Below are positions 1-9,993 of a DNA stretch of 64,000 nucleotides, piece after piece. The stretch covers positions 286,001 through 350,000 of the forward strand of contig CAJNDS010002379.1 of NCBI GenBank assembly GCA_905221605.1, in the 5' to 3' direction. The notes below the pieces were generated by a model, which ran no database searches, had not been told where the DNA came from, and was given only the letters and a program-made list of their open reading frames with translations. Every line of letters starts with the position of its first letter. Within the stretch, counting starts at the first letter, position 1. A program made the position numbers and the translations under genes. Source of the stretch: Symbiodinium natans (Eukaryota > Sar > Dinophyceae > Suessiales > Symbiodiniaceae).

Positions 1-94
1 GTAAAAAAGGGGGATGAAGATTAGGGGTCCCTACTCATGCCCCCTACAGGTGCCCTGGAGCCCTTGTAGGGATGCGCAGAGGAGTCCAGGTAGG

Positions 95-231
95 GTTTTA
101 GAGTTTAGGGTTTAGGGTTTAGGGTTTGGGGTTTGGGGTTTAGGGTTTAGGGTTTGGGGTTTAGGGTTCAGGTTTTAGAGTTTAGGGTTTAGGGGTTGGG
201 GTTTAGGGTTTAGGGTTTGGGGTTTACTGTA
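95..231 (+). repeat. Degenerate TTTAGGG tract
   Basis: About 18 tandem heptamers with many point variants (TTTGGGG, TTCAGG, TTTAGAG). The wear suggests an old internal tract and not a chromosome end. The first 94 bases hold no recognisable gene. Confidence 0.9.
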
Positions 232-308
232 GGAACTTAGGCTTCAATGTCCAGTTGTGCTATCCCCGAACCGGTAAACCCCACCCTGTAAGTCTGATAA
301 GCCCACCA

Positions 309-385
309 AGGGTTTAGGGTTTAGGGTTTAGGGTTCAGGGTTGAGGGTTGAGGGTTGAGGGTTTAGGGTTTAAACCTAAACCCTC
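309..385. repeat. TTTAGGG tract meeting a CCCTAAA end
   Basis: TTTAGGG units with TTGAGGG variants run to about 372 and flip directly into two CCTAAACCC units. The result is a short tail-to-tail junction. The next 170 bases keep both strands open but show no clear exon. Confidence 0.85.
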
Positions 386-557
386 CTCAGCCAAGCCTTC
401 ACCCGGAACCAAAAGGCTTTTTGTGTGTACGGCCGTCTTTCTAGGTGGTTCTGAACCAGGGAACGAGGTTCTGCGCCTATACAAGCCTGCGCCCTCTACT
501 AAGAACCAGTTTTGGGATCGCAAGTGGGGGCGTATACTACCACCAAAGGGATTTCAA

Positions 558-667
558 TGGAAACCCCAAACAGGGAACCACAAGAATATAGTAGGAAGAG
601 AATAGGAATAGATCTACCAGGGCCTTCTATTCCCTATAGATTCCTACTGTTTTCTTGGGGTTCCCAT
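558..667. mobile_element. Short hairpin element, MITE-like
   Basis: The ends pair as GGAAACCCCAA with TTGGGGTTCCC, and inner arms AATATAGTAGGAA and TTCCTACTG also pair. Size (about 110 bp) matches the TIR elements elsewhere in the window that behave as introns. No second copy was found here, so the family is undefined. Confidence 0.5.
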
Positions 668-1017
668 TTAGATCCTTCTAAACATCTGCCGAAGCTCGAT
701 GCTCGCCAGGGCGGAGATCGGCTCCTGCGACGGAAGGAGATGAGCTTTGGGTTAGAGGGTCTGAGGGGGTTTAGGGGGCTTGGGTTTGTAGGGTTTAGAG
801 GATTTATGGGGTTTATAGGGTTTACAGTAATGCGTTTTGGGGGTCATCTAACTAGAGAGGGTCTTGTGGATAGTAGGCAACATAGGGTTTAGGGTTTGTA
901 GGGGTCAAAGGGTTTGGGGATAATGTAACTAGAGAGGGTCTTGGGATAGAAGGTGATCCAGGGTTTAGGATTTAGAGGGTCTAGGATTCATACAACTAGG
1001 TAAATCAATATAACTCT

Positions 1018-1240
1018 CTCTAACTCTCTCTCGCTCTCTGGACATATACTTACACCCTAAACCCCTAAACCCCGAAACCCCTAAAGTCTAAATCCAAAAT
1101 TCTAAACCCGAAAGATTAAGCCACGGGCCCTTCTTTGGTCTCTTACACGATGAGGAAGTGATCACCATCGAGACCCCTCCCCCACAAAAACAGACCTATA
1201 TATATATATATATATGCTACCCCCCCCCCCCCCCCCTGTA
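1018..1240. repeat. Low-complexity cluster
   Basis: A CTCT tract near 1018-1040, worn CCCTAAA units near 1050-1115, a (TA)n run at 1197-1215 and a C homopolymer at 1219-1237. No gene is evident. Short open frames here are composition artefacts. Confidence 0.8.
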
Positions 1241-1402
1241 CCTACCCTTTTTTGGGCTGAATTCATAGAAGATTCTGTATTTCTCCCTATCTCTCCGCTC
1301 CCCCCAAGATCCCGCAACGCGCGGTCGTTTTTTTTTTTGGGGAGCTCCCATAACAATTAATTCTAGCAGAAGTGACCTGAACAATTTGCTCGTGGATTGC
1401 AT

Positions 1403-2410
1403 GCTGTGAGTTTAAATAGGAATCCAATTTATTCGAATAGGGTTCCGATCAAATTTAATAAATGGGGTTCATAGGATTCATTGTATTTTAATAGGATTCT
1501 TATTAAGATGAATAGGAAACCCTTGAACATGAATGAGAACCCTTAATACTAATAAATTCAATAGGAACCCTATTCAAATGAAAAAGAACCCTACTTAAAT
1601 TGATAGGAATCTTATTCAATGTGTAGGAGCTTTACTAAAACAAATGGGACAACTTTATGGAATCCTATAAACAACAATTAGAATCCTCTATTTAAATCCA
1701 TAGGAACCCTATTTCAAATTAATCGGCGCCGTCAAGTCAATAGGAAGCCTCTTAAAATGAATTGGAGGCTCCTCATAAATTTATGAGAATCCTCGTAGAA
1801 TTAACAGGAATCCTGTTACATAGGAACCAATCGGACTCCTGTAAAGAAAATGTGAACCTTTAGAAAAATAACAACGAACCCGATTAAAACGAACATGAGT
1901 CTAAACCATAGGAATCCCTTGAAAGTGAATGAGATCCCCTTTAATATTAACACGAACCCCAGTAACATGAATAAGAAACTGATTAAAATCTTTAGGACTC
2001 TTATTACAAAACAATAGGAGCCTTATTAATAATTCGGAACTCTATGAAACTTTTTATGGAATCCTATGAAGATAAATAGGAATCTTATCGGAACCGGACA
2101 ACAGTTAATAGGAAGGAAGCCTACTAACATGAATAGCAACCCTTAACAAATCAAAAAGACCCCGAATAACAATTCACAGGAATCCTATTAAAACGAGAAG
2201 GAATCTTTCTACAATCAATAGGAACCAACAGGCCGAAAAAACAATAGAATCCAAAAACAAGAACTGATAGGAATCCTACTAAACTAATATGAGCCTAATC
2301 CAATAGGAATCCTGTAGAATTAATGAGAACCCTATGCGAATCCCAGTAACATGAGTAAGAATCCTGTTTAAATTGATAGGGACCTTAGTAAATTTGTAGG
2401 AGCCTTAGGG
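1403..2410. repeat. AT-rich field of degenerate palindromes
   Basis: About 1 kb is built from a worn unit of roughly 25-30 bp whose core reads AATAGGAACCCTATT or AATAGGAATCCTATT, itself a palindrome, separated by A/T spacers such as AAAATGAA. Spacing and sequence drift strongly, so this looks like an old satellite or a nest of small insertions. No coding frame survives. The block from 2410 to 2625 shows two loose copies of a GCTAAGGTANAG phrase and nothing else. Confidence 0.75.
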
Positions 2411-2624
2411 CGTGATGTCTTAAGATATGTTGCTAAGGTACAGTGTTTAGTATAGATATTAGGTTTTGCTTATCGGGGGATGATTGTTTGAGATATGGTG
2501 GCTAAGGTATAGTTTTTGGATAGATGGCATGTCTTGCGTATTGGGGCGTGATTGATTATATGGAGGTTTGTGTACTCGAGAATTTGCAGGATTCGAGTTT
2601 GTTGCTTGGTACTACCTCGAGAAA

Positions 2625-3200
2625 TGGTGGCTGGGAGAGAGCCTCAGATCACGAAAATCACGGAAAACATTGGTTTTACTCACGTTTTTCAAGGATGAAG
2701 CCCGAAAAACATCGGTAAAACCGATTATTTCCAAAAAATCATTGGTTTTCAAACCATGTGGCTGGGAGCACCCAATTCACGGATAACATTGGTTTTACCA
2801 ATGTTTTTGAAGGATGGAGCCCGAAAACATCGGCAAAACCAATGTTACCCATAAAATCCATGGTTTTCAAACCATGTGGCTGGGAGCACGAAATTCACGG
2901 ATAACATTGGTTTTACCAATGTTTTTCAAGGATGGAGCCCAAAAACATCGGCAAAACCAATGTTACCCATAAAATCCATGGTTTTCAAACCATGTGGCTG
3001 GGAGCACCCAATTCACGGATAACATTGGTTTTACCAATGTTTTTCAAGGATGGAGCCCGAAAACATCGGCAAAACCAATTTTACCTATAAAATCCATGGT
3101 TTTCAAACCATGTGGCTGGGAGCACCCAATTCACGGATAACATTGGTTTTACCAATGCTTTTGAAGGATGGGGCCCGAAAACATCGGCAAAACCAATGTT
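2625..3200 (+). repeat. 118-bp satellite, forward arm
   Basis: Tandem units of exactly 118 bp: the landmark CATGTGGCTGGGAG recurs at 2755, 2873, 2991 and 3109, and a worn unit precedes them. Each unit contains internal palindromes (ACATTGG...CCAATGT and CCATGG). The array stops at about 3200, where the unit reverses. Because 118 is not a multiple of three, the long open frames across it are repeat artefacts. Confidence 0.95.
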
Positions 3201-3974
3201 CTCCATCCTTTAAAAACATTGGTAAAACCAATGTTATCCGTGAATTGGGTGCTCCCAGCCACATGGTTTGAAAACCATAAATTTATGGGTAACATTGGTT
3301 TTACCGATGTTTTTTGGGCTCCATCCTTCAAAAACATTGGTAAAACCAATGTTATCCGTGAATTGTGTGCTCCCAGCCACATGGTTTGAAAACCATGGAT
3401 TTTATGGGTAACATTGGTTTTGCCGATGTTTTCGCGCTCCATCCTTCAAAAACATTGGTAAAACCAATGTTATCCGTGAATTGTGTGCTCCCAGCCACAT
3501 GGTTTGAAAACCATGGATTTTATGGAAAACATTGGTTTTACCGATGTATCCGTGCTCCATCCTTCAAAAACATTGGTAAAACCAATGTTATCCGTGAATT
3601 GTGTGCTCCCAGCCACATGGTTTGAAAACCATGGATTTTATGGGTAACATTGGTTTTGCCGATGTTTTCGAGCTCCATCCTTCAAAAACATTGGTGAAAC
3701 CAATGTTATCCGTGAATTGTGTGCTCCCAGCCACATGGTTTGAAAACCATGGATTTTATGGAAAACATTGGTTTTACCGATGTTTCCGTGCTCCATCCTT
3801 CAAAAACATTGGTAAAACCAATGTTATCCGTGAATTGTGTGCTCCCAGCCACATGGTTTCAAAACCATGGATTTTATGGAAAGCATTGGTTTTGCCGATG
3901 TTTTTGGGCTCCATCCTTGAAAAACATTGGTAAAACCAATGTTATCCGTGAATTTCGTGCTCCCAGCCACTCTT
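3201..3974 (-). repeat. 118-bp satellite, inverted arm
   Basis: Reverse-complement copies of the same unit, with the CATG landmark at 3262, 3380 and 3498 and further copies every 118 bp to about 3970. Together with the forward arm it makes an interrupted palindrome of about 1.35 kb that could fold into a very long hairpin. Confidence 0.95.
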
Positions 3975-4075
3975 CCCTCGTCGTTCGCGTGAGCAGAATA
4001 CCGAAAATCGAAACCGTCGAGACAAAACAAATCAACCAAATAAGCAAAACATGGTAGGTACATGGGCGGGGGCAC

Positions 4076-4107
4076 CATATATATATATATAGATAGATAG
4101 ATAGATA
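4076..4107. repeat. (TA)n/(GATA)n microsatellite
   Basis: A pure TA run passes directly into GATA repeats. The sequence on either side is unique and shows no clear exon. Confidence 0.9.
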
Positions 4108-4354
4108 GGTATGCGTGAGACAAGCAATGGTTGAACCCTGAAAGCCTTCAACGTGGCGCCCAAAGCACTTCCCTACTAAATCTACTCCGCACCCTTAGAA
4201 CAATGACACACCTCCTTGTGTTGCATATGCCCTTAAACCCTAAACCCTAAACACTAAACCCTAAACCCTAAACCCTAAGCTGATTATAAAACAAATCATA
4301 AGCCCAAGCCGAAGTCCCACACCCGAAAGAGCACAATACAGAAGGAGACTGTTG

Positions 4355-4516
4355 CCTTGGGATGTTCCCTCTCTATACTAGCAGTCCTTAATAGGGATTA
4401 TATTGGGGGGGGGGGTTTAGGGTTTAGGGTTACTAGAATTCGTATTCAGGAGAATAAGGAACCCTAAACCCTAAACTCTAAACCTTGGACTGTGAGTCTC
4501 GGGGGGAACATCCCAA
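4355..4516. mobile_element. Family B TIR element with internal TTTAGGG
   Basis: The ends are CCTTGGGATGTTCCC and GGGGAACATCCCAAC, an inverted pair shared with the copy at 42195-42297. TTTAGGG units occur near 4420 and CCCTAAA units near 4452-4476, neither present in the other copy. This is one of several families with telomeric repeat inside. Confidence 0.7.
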
Positions 4517-4598
4517 CACTCTTGCCCACCCAATTCCCCTGTCCGTGGCGTCGGGGGCGAACTGCTTTTGGAAGGGCGCGATCCTCGGGTCTACAGAC

Positions 4599-4716
4599 AT
4601 GGGGGTTTCCGAAATTGAGGGTACCTTATTGGGGGTCCTTAATATAAGAGTATAAGGGGATCGTGCTGTTTGGGGTCTTATATTAGGGGTCCCCTATTTT
4701 CGTGAACCCCCACATG
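4599..4716. mobile_element. Family C TIR element
   Basis: Outer ends CATGGGGGTTTCCGAAA and TTTTCGTGAACCCCCACATG pair. The interior shares the TTAATATAAG and AGGGGTCCC phrases with the copy at 47971-48077, which fits as an intron. This copy lies among TTTAGGG tracts without a clear exon on either side. Confidence 0.7.
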
Positions 4717-4913
4717 GGCTTATTAGGGACTCACGGCTTGGGGTTTAGGGTCTAGGGATGTAGCTTGGGGCTTGGGTTTCGGGATCTTAGGGTTGTGAGA
4801 TTGCCTCTATCTGGTGTGGCCGTAGGGTGGATGCTCATGGCAGCGTCTTCGTGTTGGTGCGGGGGTTTGAGGCGAATTAGGGTTACAAAGCCCTAAACCC
4901 TCAACCCTAAAGC

Positions 4914-5232
4914 CTACAAGCCCTGAGCTTCAGCGCTAAGCCCTAGATCCTCAGGTGGGTGGGTGGTGCTCAGGGTCGGATCCTTAACAGTTTCTTGCGA
5001 CACTCGCGAATCACCCAGCTGCAGTTCGATGATGCAACCATCTTGGCTGCCAGCGACCACAGCTTTCACCCGTGACCCGAACTTCTCTGACTCATGGCAA
5101 AGCATCTCGCGTGGTATAGTCAAGGCACGAGCAAGCCGAAGCACTGGCTGCAATTTCCAACCTACTCGCCTGCATCTCTGCCAACCACTCAATGCCAGCC
5201 ACCCAGCCGTTCAAGATCCGGGAAGTGATGAG
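4914..5232 (-). CDS. Unidentified coding island
   Basis: A 92-residue minus frame with mixed charged and hydrophobic residues; the best stretch contains SRVKAVVAGSQDG. A second minus frame at the upstream end (containing NGWVAGIEWLAEM) looks at least as protein-like, so the island may be two exons with an unrecognised junction. A plus frame is open too. It ends at the TTTAGGG tract beginning at 5234. Family unknown. Confidence 0.4.
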
Positions 5233-5233
5233 A

Positions 5234-5292
5234 GGGTTTAGGGTTTAGGGTTTAGGGTTTAGGGTTTAGGGTTTAGGGTTTAGGGTTTAGGG
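5234..5292 (+). repeat. TTTAGGG tract
   Basis: Eight uninterrupted perfect heptamers, abutting coding-like islands on both sides (4914-5232 and 5293-5364), as expected of an intron core. Confidence 0.95.
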
Positions 5293-5364
5293 TCCCGTCT
5301 GACCTTCCTTGGCAGAGTTGAGGCCCTCCTGCGGGGCAATTGCCGCTTCGTCACCAGACACCTC
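5293..5364 (-). CDS. Candidate exon
   Basis: 72 bases, open on the minus strand with no array sequence; the frame contains EVSGDEAAIAPQEG. The plus strand is also open (RLTFLGRVEALL). Minus is preferred because exons at 5648-5746 and 5820-6149 read that way. Family unknown. Confidence 0.35.
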
Positions 5365-5647
5365 GGGTTTAGGGCTTCGGGTTTTGCTCTAAACTAGGCC
5401 CTAAACCCTAGTACAATGCTTCATCTCGCAGAGTTGGATGCCGCCACCAACCCCGCCCCCAGGCCGAATCTGGGGAGGGTGGGGGAGTCAAAGTTTCTAG
5501 GGCGCAGGGCGCAGAGTAAGTGCCGGAGGGGGGCCTGAGCCCCAAACCCTAAACCCTGAGCCGTAAACCCTGACTAAACCCTAAACCCTAAACCCTGAAC
5601 CCTAAGCCTGAAACCCTAAGCCCTGAACCCTAAACCATAAACCCACC

Positions 5648-5746
5648 TGGCCCTGGCGAGGTGAGGTCCACGCTTGCCAATGCCGACGATGGCGCAGTAC
5701 ACCAGTACAGCAGCCACCTGTCATCGGAGTAGTGGCGGAAGTTGTT
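5648..5746 (-). CDS. Candidate exon, aromatic-rich
   Basis: 33 codons open on the minus strand, containing FRHYSDDRWLLYW, a strongly protein-like stretch. Its ends merge into CCCTAAA (left) and TTTAGGG (right) tracts. No known domain was recognised. Confidence 0.45.
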
Positions 5747-5819
5747 GAGGGTTTAGGGTCTAGGGTTTGGGGTCTAGGGTTTGGGGTTTAGGGTTTAGGG
5801 TTTAGGGTTGGAAGTCGGG

Positions 5820-6149
5820 ATGTTCCTTTCCCACTTGCGATACTCAGAACATGTAGCCCAGTGAGTCGACTTACAGCGTGATCAGCAAAAAATGGATACG
5901 GAGCTTTCGGTATCCGCTTTCATACATGGCACTCCTCTCTGCTCCTTCAACCACCAGAATCTCTTAGCTTTGGAGTAGACCCTGAACAAAAAGTATATAC
6001 TTTTTAGGTGTAATTAAGTAGCTATAATAGGAAACCAGAACAGAAAAAAGTATTAAAGTATAGTACTCCAAGACCCAGAGAAGCAATTTTAGCAGGCTGA
6101 GCCTGTCATCTGCCTGGAGACGTGAGGAAGCTCGAAGTGTCGAAGCTCA
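5820..6149 (-). CDS. Two exons interrupted by a family D element
   Basis: Upstream minus exon 6149-6079 gives RLQADDRLSLLKLLLW. The downstream exon (5962-5820) has two open frames, one of them running ILVVEGAERSAMYESG, the other beginning RFWWLKEQRG. Removing the element between them as a GT-AG intron keeps the second frame; the first needs a one-base shift. The exact junction is therefore unsettled. Function unknown. Confidence 0.35.
5963..6078. mobile_element. Family D TIR element
   Basis: Ends are CTTTGGAGTAGACC and GTACTCCAAGACCC, with internal AAGTATATACTT and AATATTAAAGTATAGTACTCC phrases. It shares nearly full length with 22577-22686. On the minus strand it offers a GT (or GA) donor and a CTAAG acceptor. 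Confidence 0.75.
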
Positions 6150-6150
6150 G

Positions 6151-6597
6151 CCCTAAACCCTAAACCCTAAACCCGAAACCCTAAACCCTAAACCCGAAAC
6201 CCTAAACCCTACACCCTAAACCCTAAACCCCAAACCCTAAACCCTAAACCCTCAACCCCCCGAAGGGCACAAAAAAGAGTACTGTTTCGCTGACAAGAAC
6301 CGTGCGATGCAGGGGCCAAGCCTTCGCCTGCAAACCCTGAACCCCAAACCCCAAACCCTAAACCCTAAACCCTAAACCCTAGACCCTAAACCCTAAACCA
6401 GCATAGCCCTCAAGGGCAAACTGGCCGGCAGGGGCTCTTCGCGGCGTCGTCTGGTTCAGCTGCACCTGCGAGAAATCTGAAATCTTGGGGAGGCTGAATA
6501 TTCGAGGGTTTAGGGTTTAGGGTTTAGGGTTTCGGGTTTCGGGTTTCGGGTTTAGGGGTTCGGCTTGTTGCGGTTTACGGTTCAGGGTTTAGGGTAG
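6151..6597. repeat. Cluster of three telomeric tracts
   Basis: CCCTAAA at 6151-6252 and 6331-6398 (with CCCGAAA and CCCCAAA variants), then TTTAGGG at 6505-6597 with TTTCGGG variants. The two spacers (about 75 and 105 bp) are unique. The second is open on the minus strand but no exon is assigned. Confidence 0.85.
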
Positions 6598-6616
6598 CCC
6601 AAATAAGGTTGACCTT

Positions 6617-6680
6617 ATATATATATATATGTATGTACGTGTGTATGTACGTATGTATGTACGTATGTAGGTATGTATAG
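6617..6680. repeat. (TA)n and GTAC/GTAT microsatellite
   Basis: A TA run followed by repeated GTATGTAC words, lying between two TTTAGGG tracts. Confidence 0.9.
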
Positions 6681-6761
6681 AGTAGGATTCTGCATGACCA
6701 CAAAGGCTATAGGTTGCCTACCCAGTCCCTGAAAAAGTGGAGGGACCTTGTGTTCGTTAAA

Positions 6762-7083
6762 TAGGGTTTGTTTAGGGTTTAGGGTTTAGGGTTTAAGGTT
6801 TAATGTTTAGGGTTTTAGGGTTCTAGGGTTTAGGGTTTTAGGGTTTTAGGGTTTAGGGTTTTAGGGTTTTAGGGTTTTAGGGTTTTAGGGTTTTAGGGTT
6901 TTAGGGTTCTAGGGTTTTAGGGTTTCAGGGTTTCAGGGTTTCAGGGTTTTAGGGGTTTAGGGTTTTAGGGTTTTAGGGTTTTAGGGTTTTAGGGTTTTAG
7001 GGTTTTAGGGTTTTAGGGTTCTAGGGTTCTAGGGTTCTAGGGTTCTAGGGCTTTAGGGTTTCAGGGTTTCAGGGTTTAGGGTT
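6762..7083 (+). repeat. TTTTAGGG-variant array
   Basis: About 320 bp in which the octamer TTTTAGGG (with TTCTAGGG and TTTCAGGG) is the main unit, bounded by ordinary TTTAGGG. TTTTAGGG is the Chlamydomonas-type telomere repeat. Here it is more simply read as local homogenisation of a variant. Confidence 0.9.
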
Positions 7084-7089
7084 CATTAC

Positions 7090-7660
7090 TATTTTTCGAT
7101 AATTATAGGCTTATTTGGAGTTAGGGTATACGTAGGGTATCTCTGGCTATAACCATGCTTAAGGAACATAGAACAGAAGCAACCGTAAGTAATAAGCAAG
7201 CCCTAAACCCTACGCCCCTGAGCCCTAAACTCTAAACACGAAACCCTAAGACCCTGAACCCTAAAACTCAAACCCTCAACCTTAAACCCTAAACCCTAGA
7301 CCTTAAGCCCTAAACCTTAAACCCTAAACCCTAAGCCCTAAAGCCTCGAAACCCTGAAACCTAGTGTGGCCCTTCAAGCCCTCTGAAAAAATATTCCTAC
7401 ATATAGGGTTTCCGGTTTAGGGTTTAGGGCTTATAAACCCTATAAGGGGAAATATGAAATGCTCCAAGGGCCTACCGAGAAACACCTTAAACCCTCAATA
7501 CCAACACCTTCAGCCCTAAACCCCAAAAACCCTTCAACCCCTAAATTGCCCAAACCTTGCAGCAAGGAGCAAAGTTTTTCAGAAGTTGGGTTGAGGTTGT
7601 CCCCGAACCCTAACCCTAAACCCTAAACCCTGAACTCTAAACCCTAAACCCTGAAACCAA
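7090..7660. other. Gene-free stretch of worn CCCTAAA units
   Basis: Degenerate CCCTAAA tracts near 7200-7375 and 7600-7660 with short unique spacers. A short AAGGGCTTATAA-type inverted phrase lies near 7405-7445. No convincing exon was seen. Confidence 0.6.
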
Positions 7661-7662
7661 GG

Positions 7663-7755
7663 TTGTCAATGGATCGGAAAACGCGGAGGCCTCCTTCTGC
7701 ACCCTGGCCGCGCAGCCGGGGTGGTGTTTTGGAGTTTTACAAAAAGCACAAGGCT
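7663..7755 (-). CDS. Candidate exon with CxxC and HH-x2-C
   Basis: The minus frame contains PCAFCKTPKHHPGC, a Cys/His spacing like a small zinc-binding knuckle. The plus strand is also open (VVNGSENAEASFC) and would have an AAG|GTTTAGG donor inside the following tract. Minus is preferred because most neighbouring exons run that way. Zinc binding is only inferred from spacing. Confidence 0.35.
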
Positions 7756-7756
7756 T

Positions 7757-7887
7757 AAGGTTTAGGTTTAGGGTTTAGGGTTTAGGGTTTAGGGTTTAGG
7801 GTTTAGGGTTTAGGGTTTAGGGTTTAGGGTTTAGGGTTTAGGGTTTAGGGTCTAGGGTTTAGGGTTTAGGGTTTAGGGTTTAGGGCT
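7757..7887 (+). repeat. TTTAGGG array
   Basis: About 17 nearly perfect heptamers with a single TCTAGGG variant. It follows directly on the coding-like island 7663-7755. Confidence 0.95.
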
Positions 7888-8048
7888 TTTGGGCTTAGAG
7901 GCTCCTGAGCTCTGGACCCCGAACCCCATGGGATCCTAAGTATATAGGTCAAAAGAGCTTCTAAGTAGGGCTTACGAGGCATGGAGGCTTCAGAAAGGCT
8001 TCGGGGTTTAGGGTTCAGGTTTGACCCTGAAACACACGAAGCCTAAAC

Positions 8049-8165
8049 CTTAAACCCTAAACCCTAAACCCTAAACCCTAAACCCTAAACCCTAAACCCT
8101 AAACCCTAAACCCTAAACCCTAAACCCTAAACCCTAAACCCGAACCCTAAACCCTGAACCCTAAA
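8049..8165 (-). repeat. CCCTAAA array
   Basis: Sixteen units, perfect apart from the right edge, abutting the coding-like island that begins at about 8168. Confidence 0.95.
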
Positions 8166-8167
8166 CT

Positions 8168-9105
8168 CAGGGAGGGCCCATTGCCGTGCCGACTTTGAAC
8201 AAAACCACACGCTGTCCTGCGGCCTCCCTTGAGTCCATTGCGTCAGCCTTCAGCCTCCCTACTTGGCGGTTCAGGGTTAGGGTTTAGGGTCTATAGGGTT
8301 TAGGGTCTATAGGGTTTAGGGTTTAGGGTTTAGGGTTTAGGGTTTAGGGTTTAGGGTTTAGGGTTTAGGGTTTAGGGGAGGTTAGTTTCATACTCCCTTA
8401 ATATCAGAGTTCTGAAGTATGGGCCCCTAGACATTTGTAGGGCACATCCGGGGTATCTAAGGGGTCCCGGCGCAGAGGAAGGGACCATATCTCTACCCTG
8501 CAAGTGTAAAGTGTGCCCTAAGAAGGCTATAATTTGGGTTATAAGTACTTTAGGGTTTAGGGTTTAGGGCTAGGGTTTAGGGTTTAGGGTTTAGGGTTTA
8601 GGGTTTAGGGTTTAGGGTTTAGGGTTTAGGGTTTAGGGTTTAGGGTTTAGGGTTTAGGGTTTAGGGTTTAGGGTTTAGGGTTTAGGGTTTAGGGTTTAGG
8701 GTTTAGGGTTTAGGGTTTAGGGTTTAGGGCTAAAACAGCCCTACACCACGAACCCGACTGCCCAAAACCAAATGCAGGGCGGCTGGCCAAGATTGGAGGC
8801 CCAACCACGATCCCATGGTCAGCTTCTCCCTGCAAGGGTGGGAAGGTTTCAGGGTTTAGGGTTTAGGGTTTAGGAATTGGGGTTTAGGGTTTAGGGTTTA
8901 GGGCTTAGGGCTTAGGGTTTAGGGTTTAGGGTTTAGGGTTTAGGGCTGAGGGTTTAGGGTTTATACGGTTTAGGGTTTAGGGTTTTGGGTTAAGGGTTTC
9001 GGGGTTTAGGGCTTAAGTTTTGGTTTCTCCCTTGGGGAACTTCGTAATCAAGTCAAAAGTGGAGAAAGAAGTCGCCTTGAAACGGTGCCCGGAATCGGGG
9101 TTGTC
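8168..9105 (-). CDS. Three candidate exons split by TTTAGGG tracts
   Basis: In transcription order: 9105-9024, containing PDSGHRFKATSFSTFD after a TAG acceptor; 8845-8736, containing EADHGIVVGPPILAS after a CTTGCAG acceptor; and 8270-8168, containing ADAMDSREAAGQRVV. The gaps are TTTAGGG tracts (8848-9020, 8549-8729) plus one family I element. All three look like real protein but none was recognised, and whether they form one mRNA is inferred. Confidence 0.4.
8401..8545. mobile_element. Family I element
   Basis: Shares the phrase TTCTGAAGTATGGGCCC and its spacing with copies near 11976-12096, 52905-53045 and 53990-54106. The ends are less clear than in families A to G. It lies between two telomeric tracts inside the 8168-9105 exon chain. 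Confidence 0.45.
8549..8729 (+). repeat. TTTAGGG array
   Basis: About 25 heptamers, nearly all perfect, one of the longest clean arrays. Low divergence suggests recent expansion. Confidence 0.95.
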
Positions 9106-9467
9106 CTACTTACGCACCCAATACTTGAAACCACTAAGCCCCTAAACCCTAAATCCCAAGTTCTATGAACTCTAAGCCCACTCTAAACCCTAAACCCTAA
9201 AGCCTGAACCCTAAACCCTAAATCCAAATTTCGATAAACCTCAAACCATAAACCCTAAATCGAAAATTCTAGAAACCCTCAGCCCTCGATAAACCCTAAA
9301 CCCTAGACCACCCGTTCTAGAGGTTTGTAAGGGTTGGGCTGGCGCTGTAGCAATTGTAGGGTTCGCAGCCCTAAACCCCAAGCCCTCAGTCAAGCTGTGG
9401 TTTTAGGGTTTCGGGCTTAGGGTTTAGGGTTTAGATTCAAGGTTGAAGGTTCAGGATTTAGGGCTTA

Positions 9468-9600
9468 GTCGGGAGCTGCTGCGTATGGTTCCTGAAATCG
9501 ACCATATGATGATTACATGTCGGAATTTGCTTTTGCAGGGCTTATGGGGTGCATACCACATATTGGTTCATAAGCTTACAATTACAACGTAAGACCCCCC
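9468..9600 (+). CDS. Weak plus-strand exon candidate
   Basis: Reads RELLRMVPEIDHMMITC and stays open to a TAA near 9587. Neighbouring islands favour the minus strand, so this may be chance. It is followed by a C homopolymer at 9596-9609 and a unique block to about 9690. Confidence 0.25.
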
Positions 9601-9897
9601 CCCCCCCCACAAAGGAGGTTCTTTTGCCTACACTCCGGCAGGGGACTCCTATATTTCGTAACCTCGGGGTCATTTCCGATCTTTGACGACCCCTAAACCC
9701 TAAACCCTACACCCTAAACCCTACAAACCCTAAACTCCAAACCCTAAAGGGGCCCTAAACCCCAAGCCCCACAAGTACGCGCCAAATGACTGGACAAAAT
9801 CACAGCTCGCTGTCTCATTAGGGTTTAGGGTATAGGTTCAGGGTTGGTTCAGGTTTCAGGGTTCAGGGTGCAGGGTTTGGGGTTTAGGGTTTAGGGT

Positions 9898-9975
9898 TTG
9901 TTGTTTAGGGTTTAGGGTTTAGGGTTTAGGGTTTAGGGTTTAGGGTTTAGGGTTTAGGGTTTAGGGTTTAGGGTT
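9898..9975 (+). repeat. TTTAGGG array
   Basis: Eleven units, abutting the coding-like island 9994-10106. Confidence 0.95.
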
Positions 9976-9993
9976 TATTGTCTAAGGTTGAGG

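Noticed and set aside
3365-4057. Overlapping 86-112 residue open frames (NIGKTNVIRELCAPSHMV type)
   Set aside because: They are translations of the 118-bp satellite. The unit is not a multiple of three and the same words appear in several frames.
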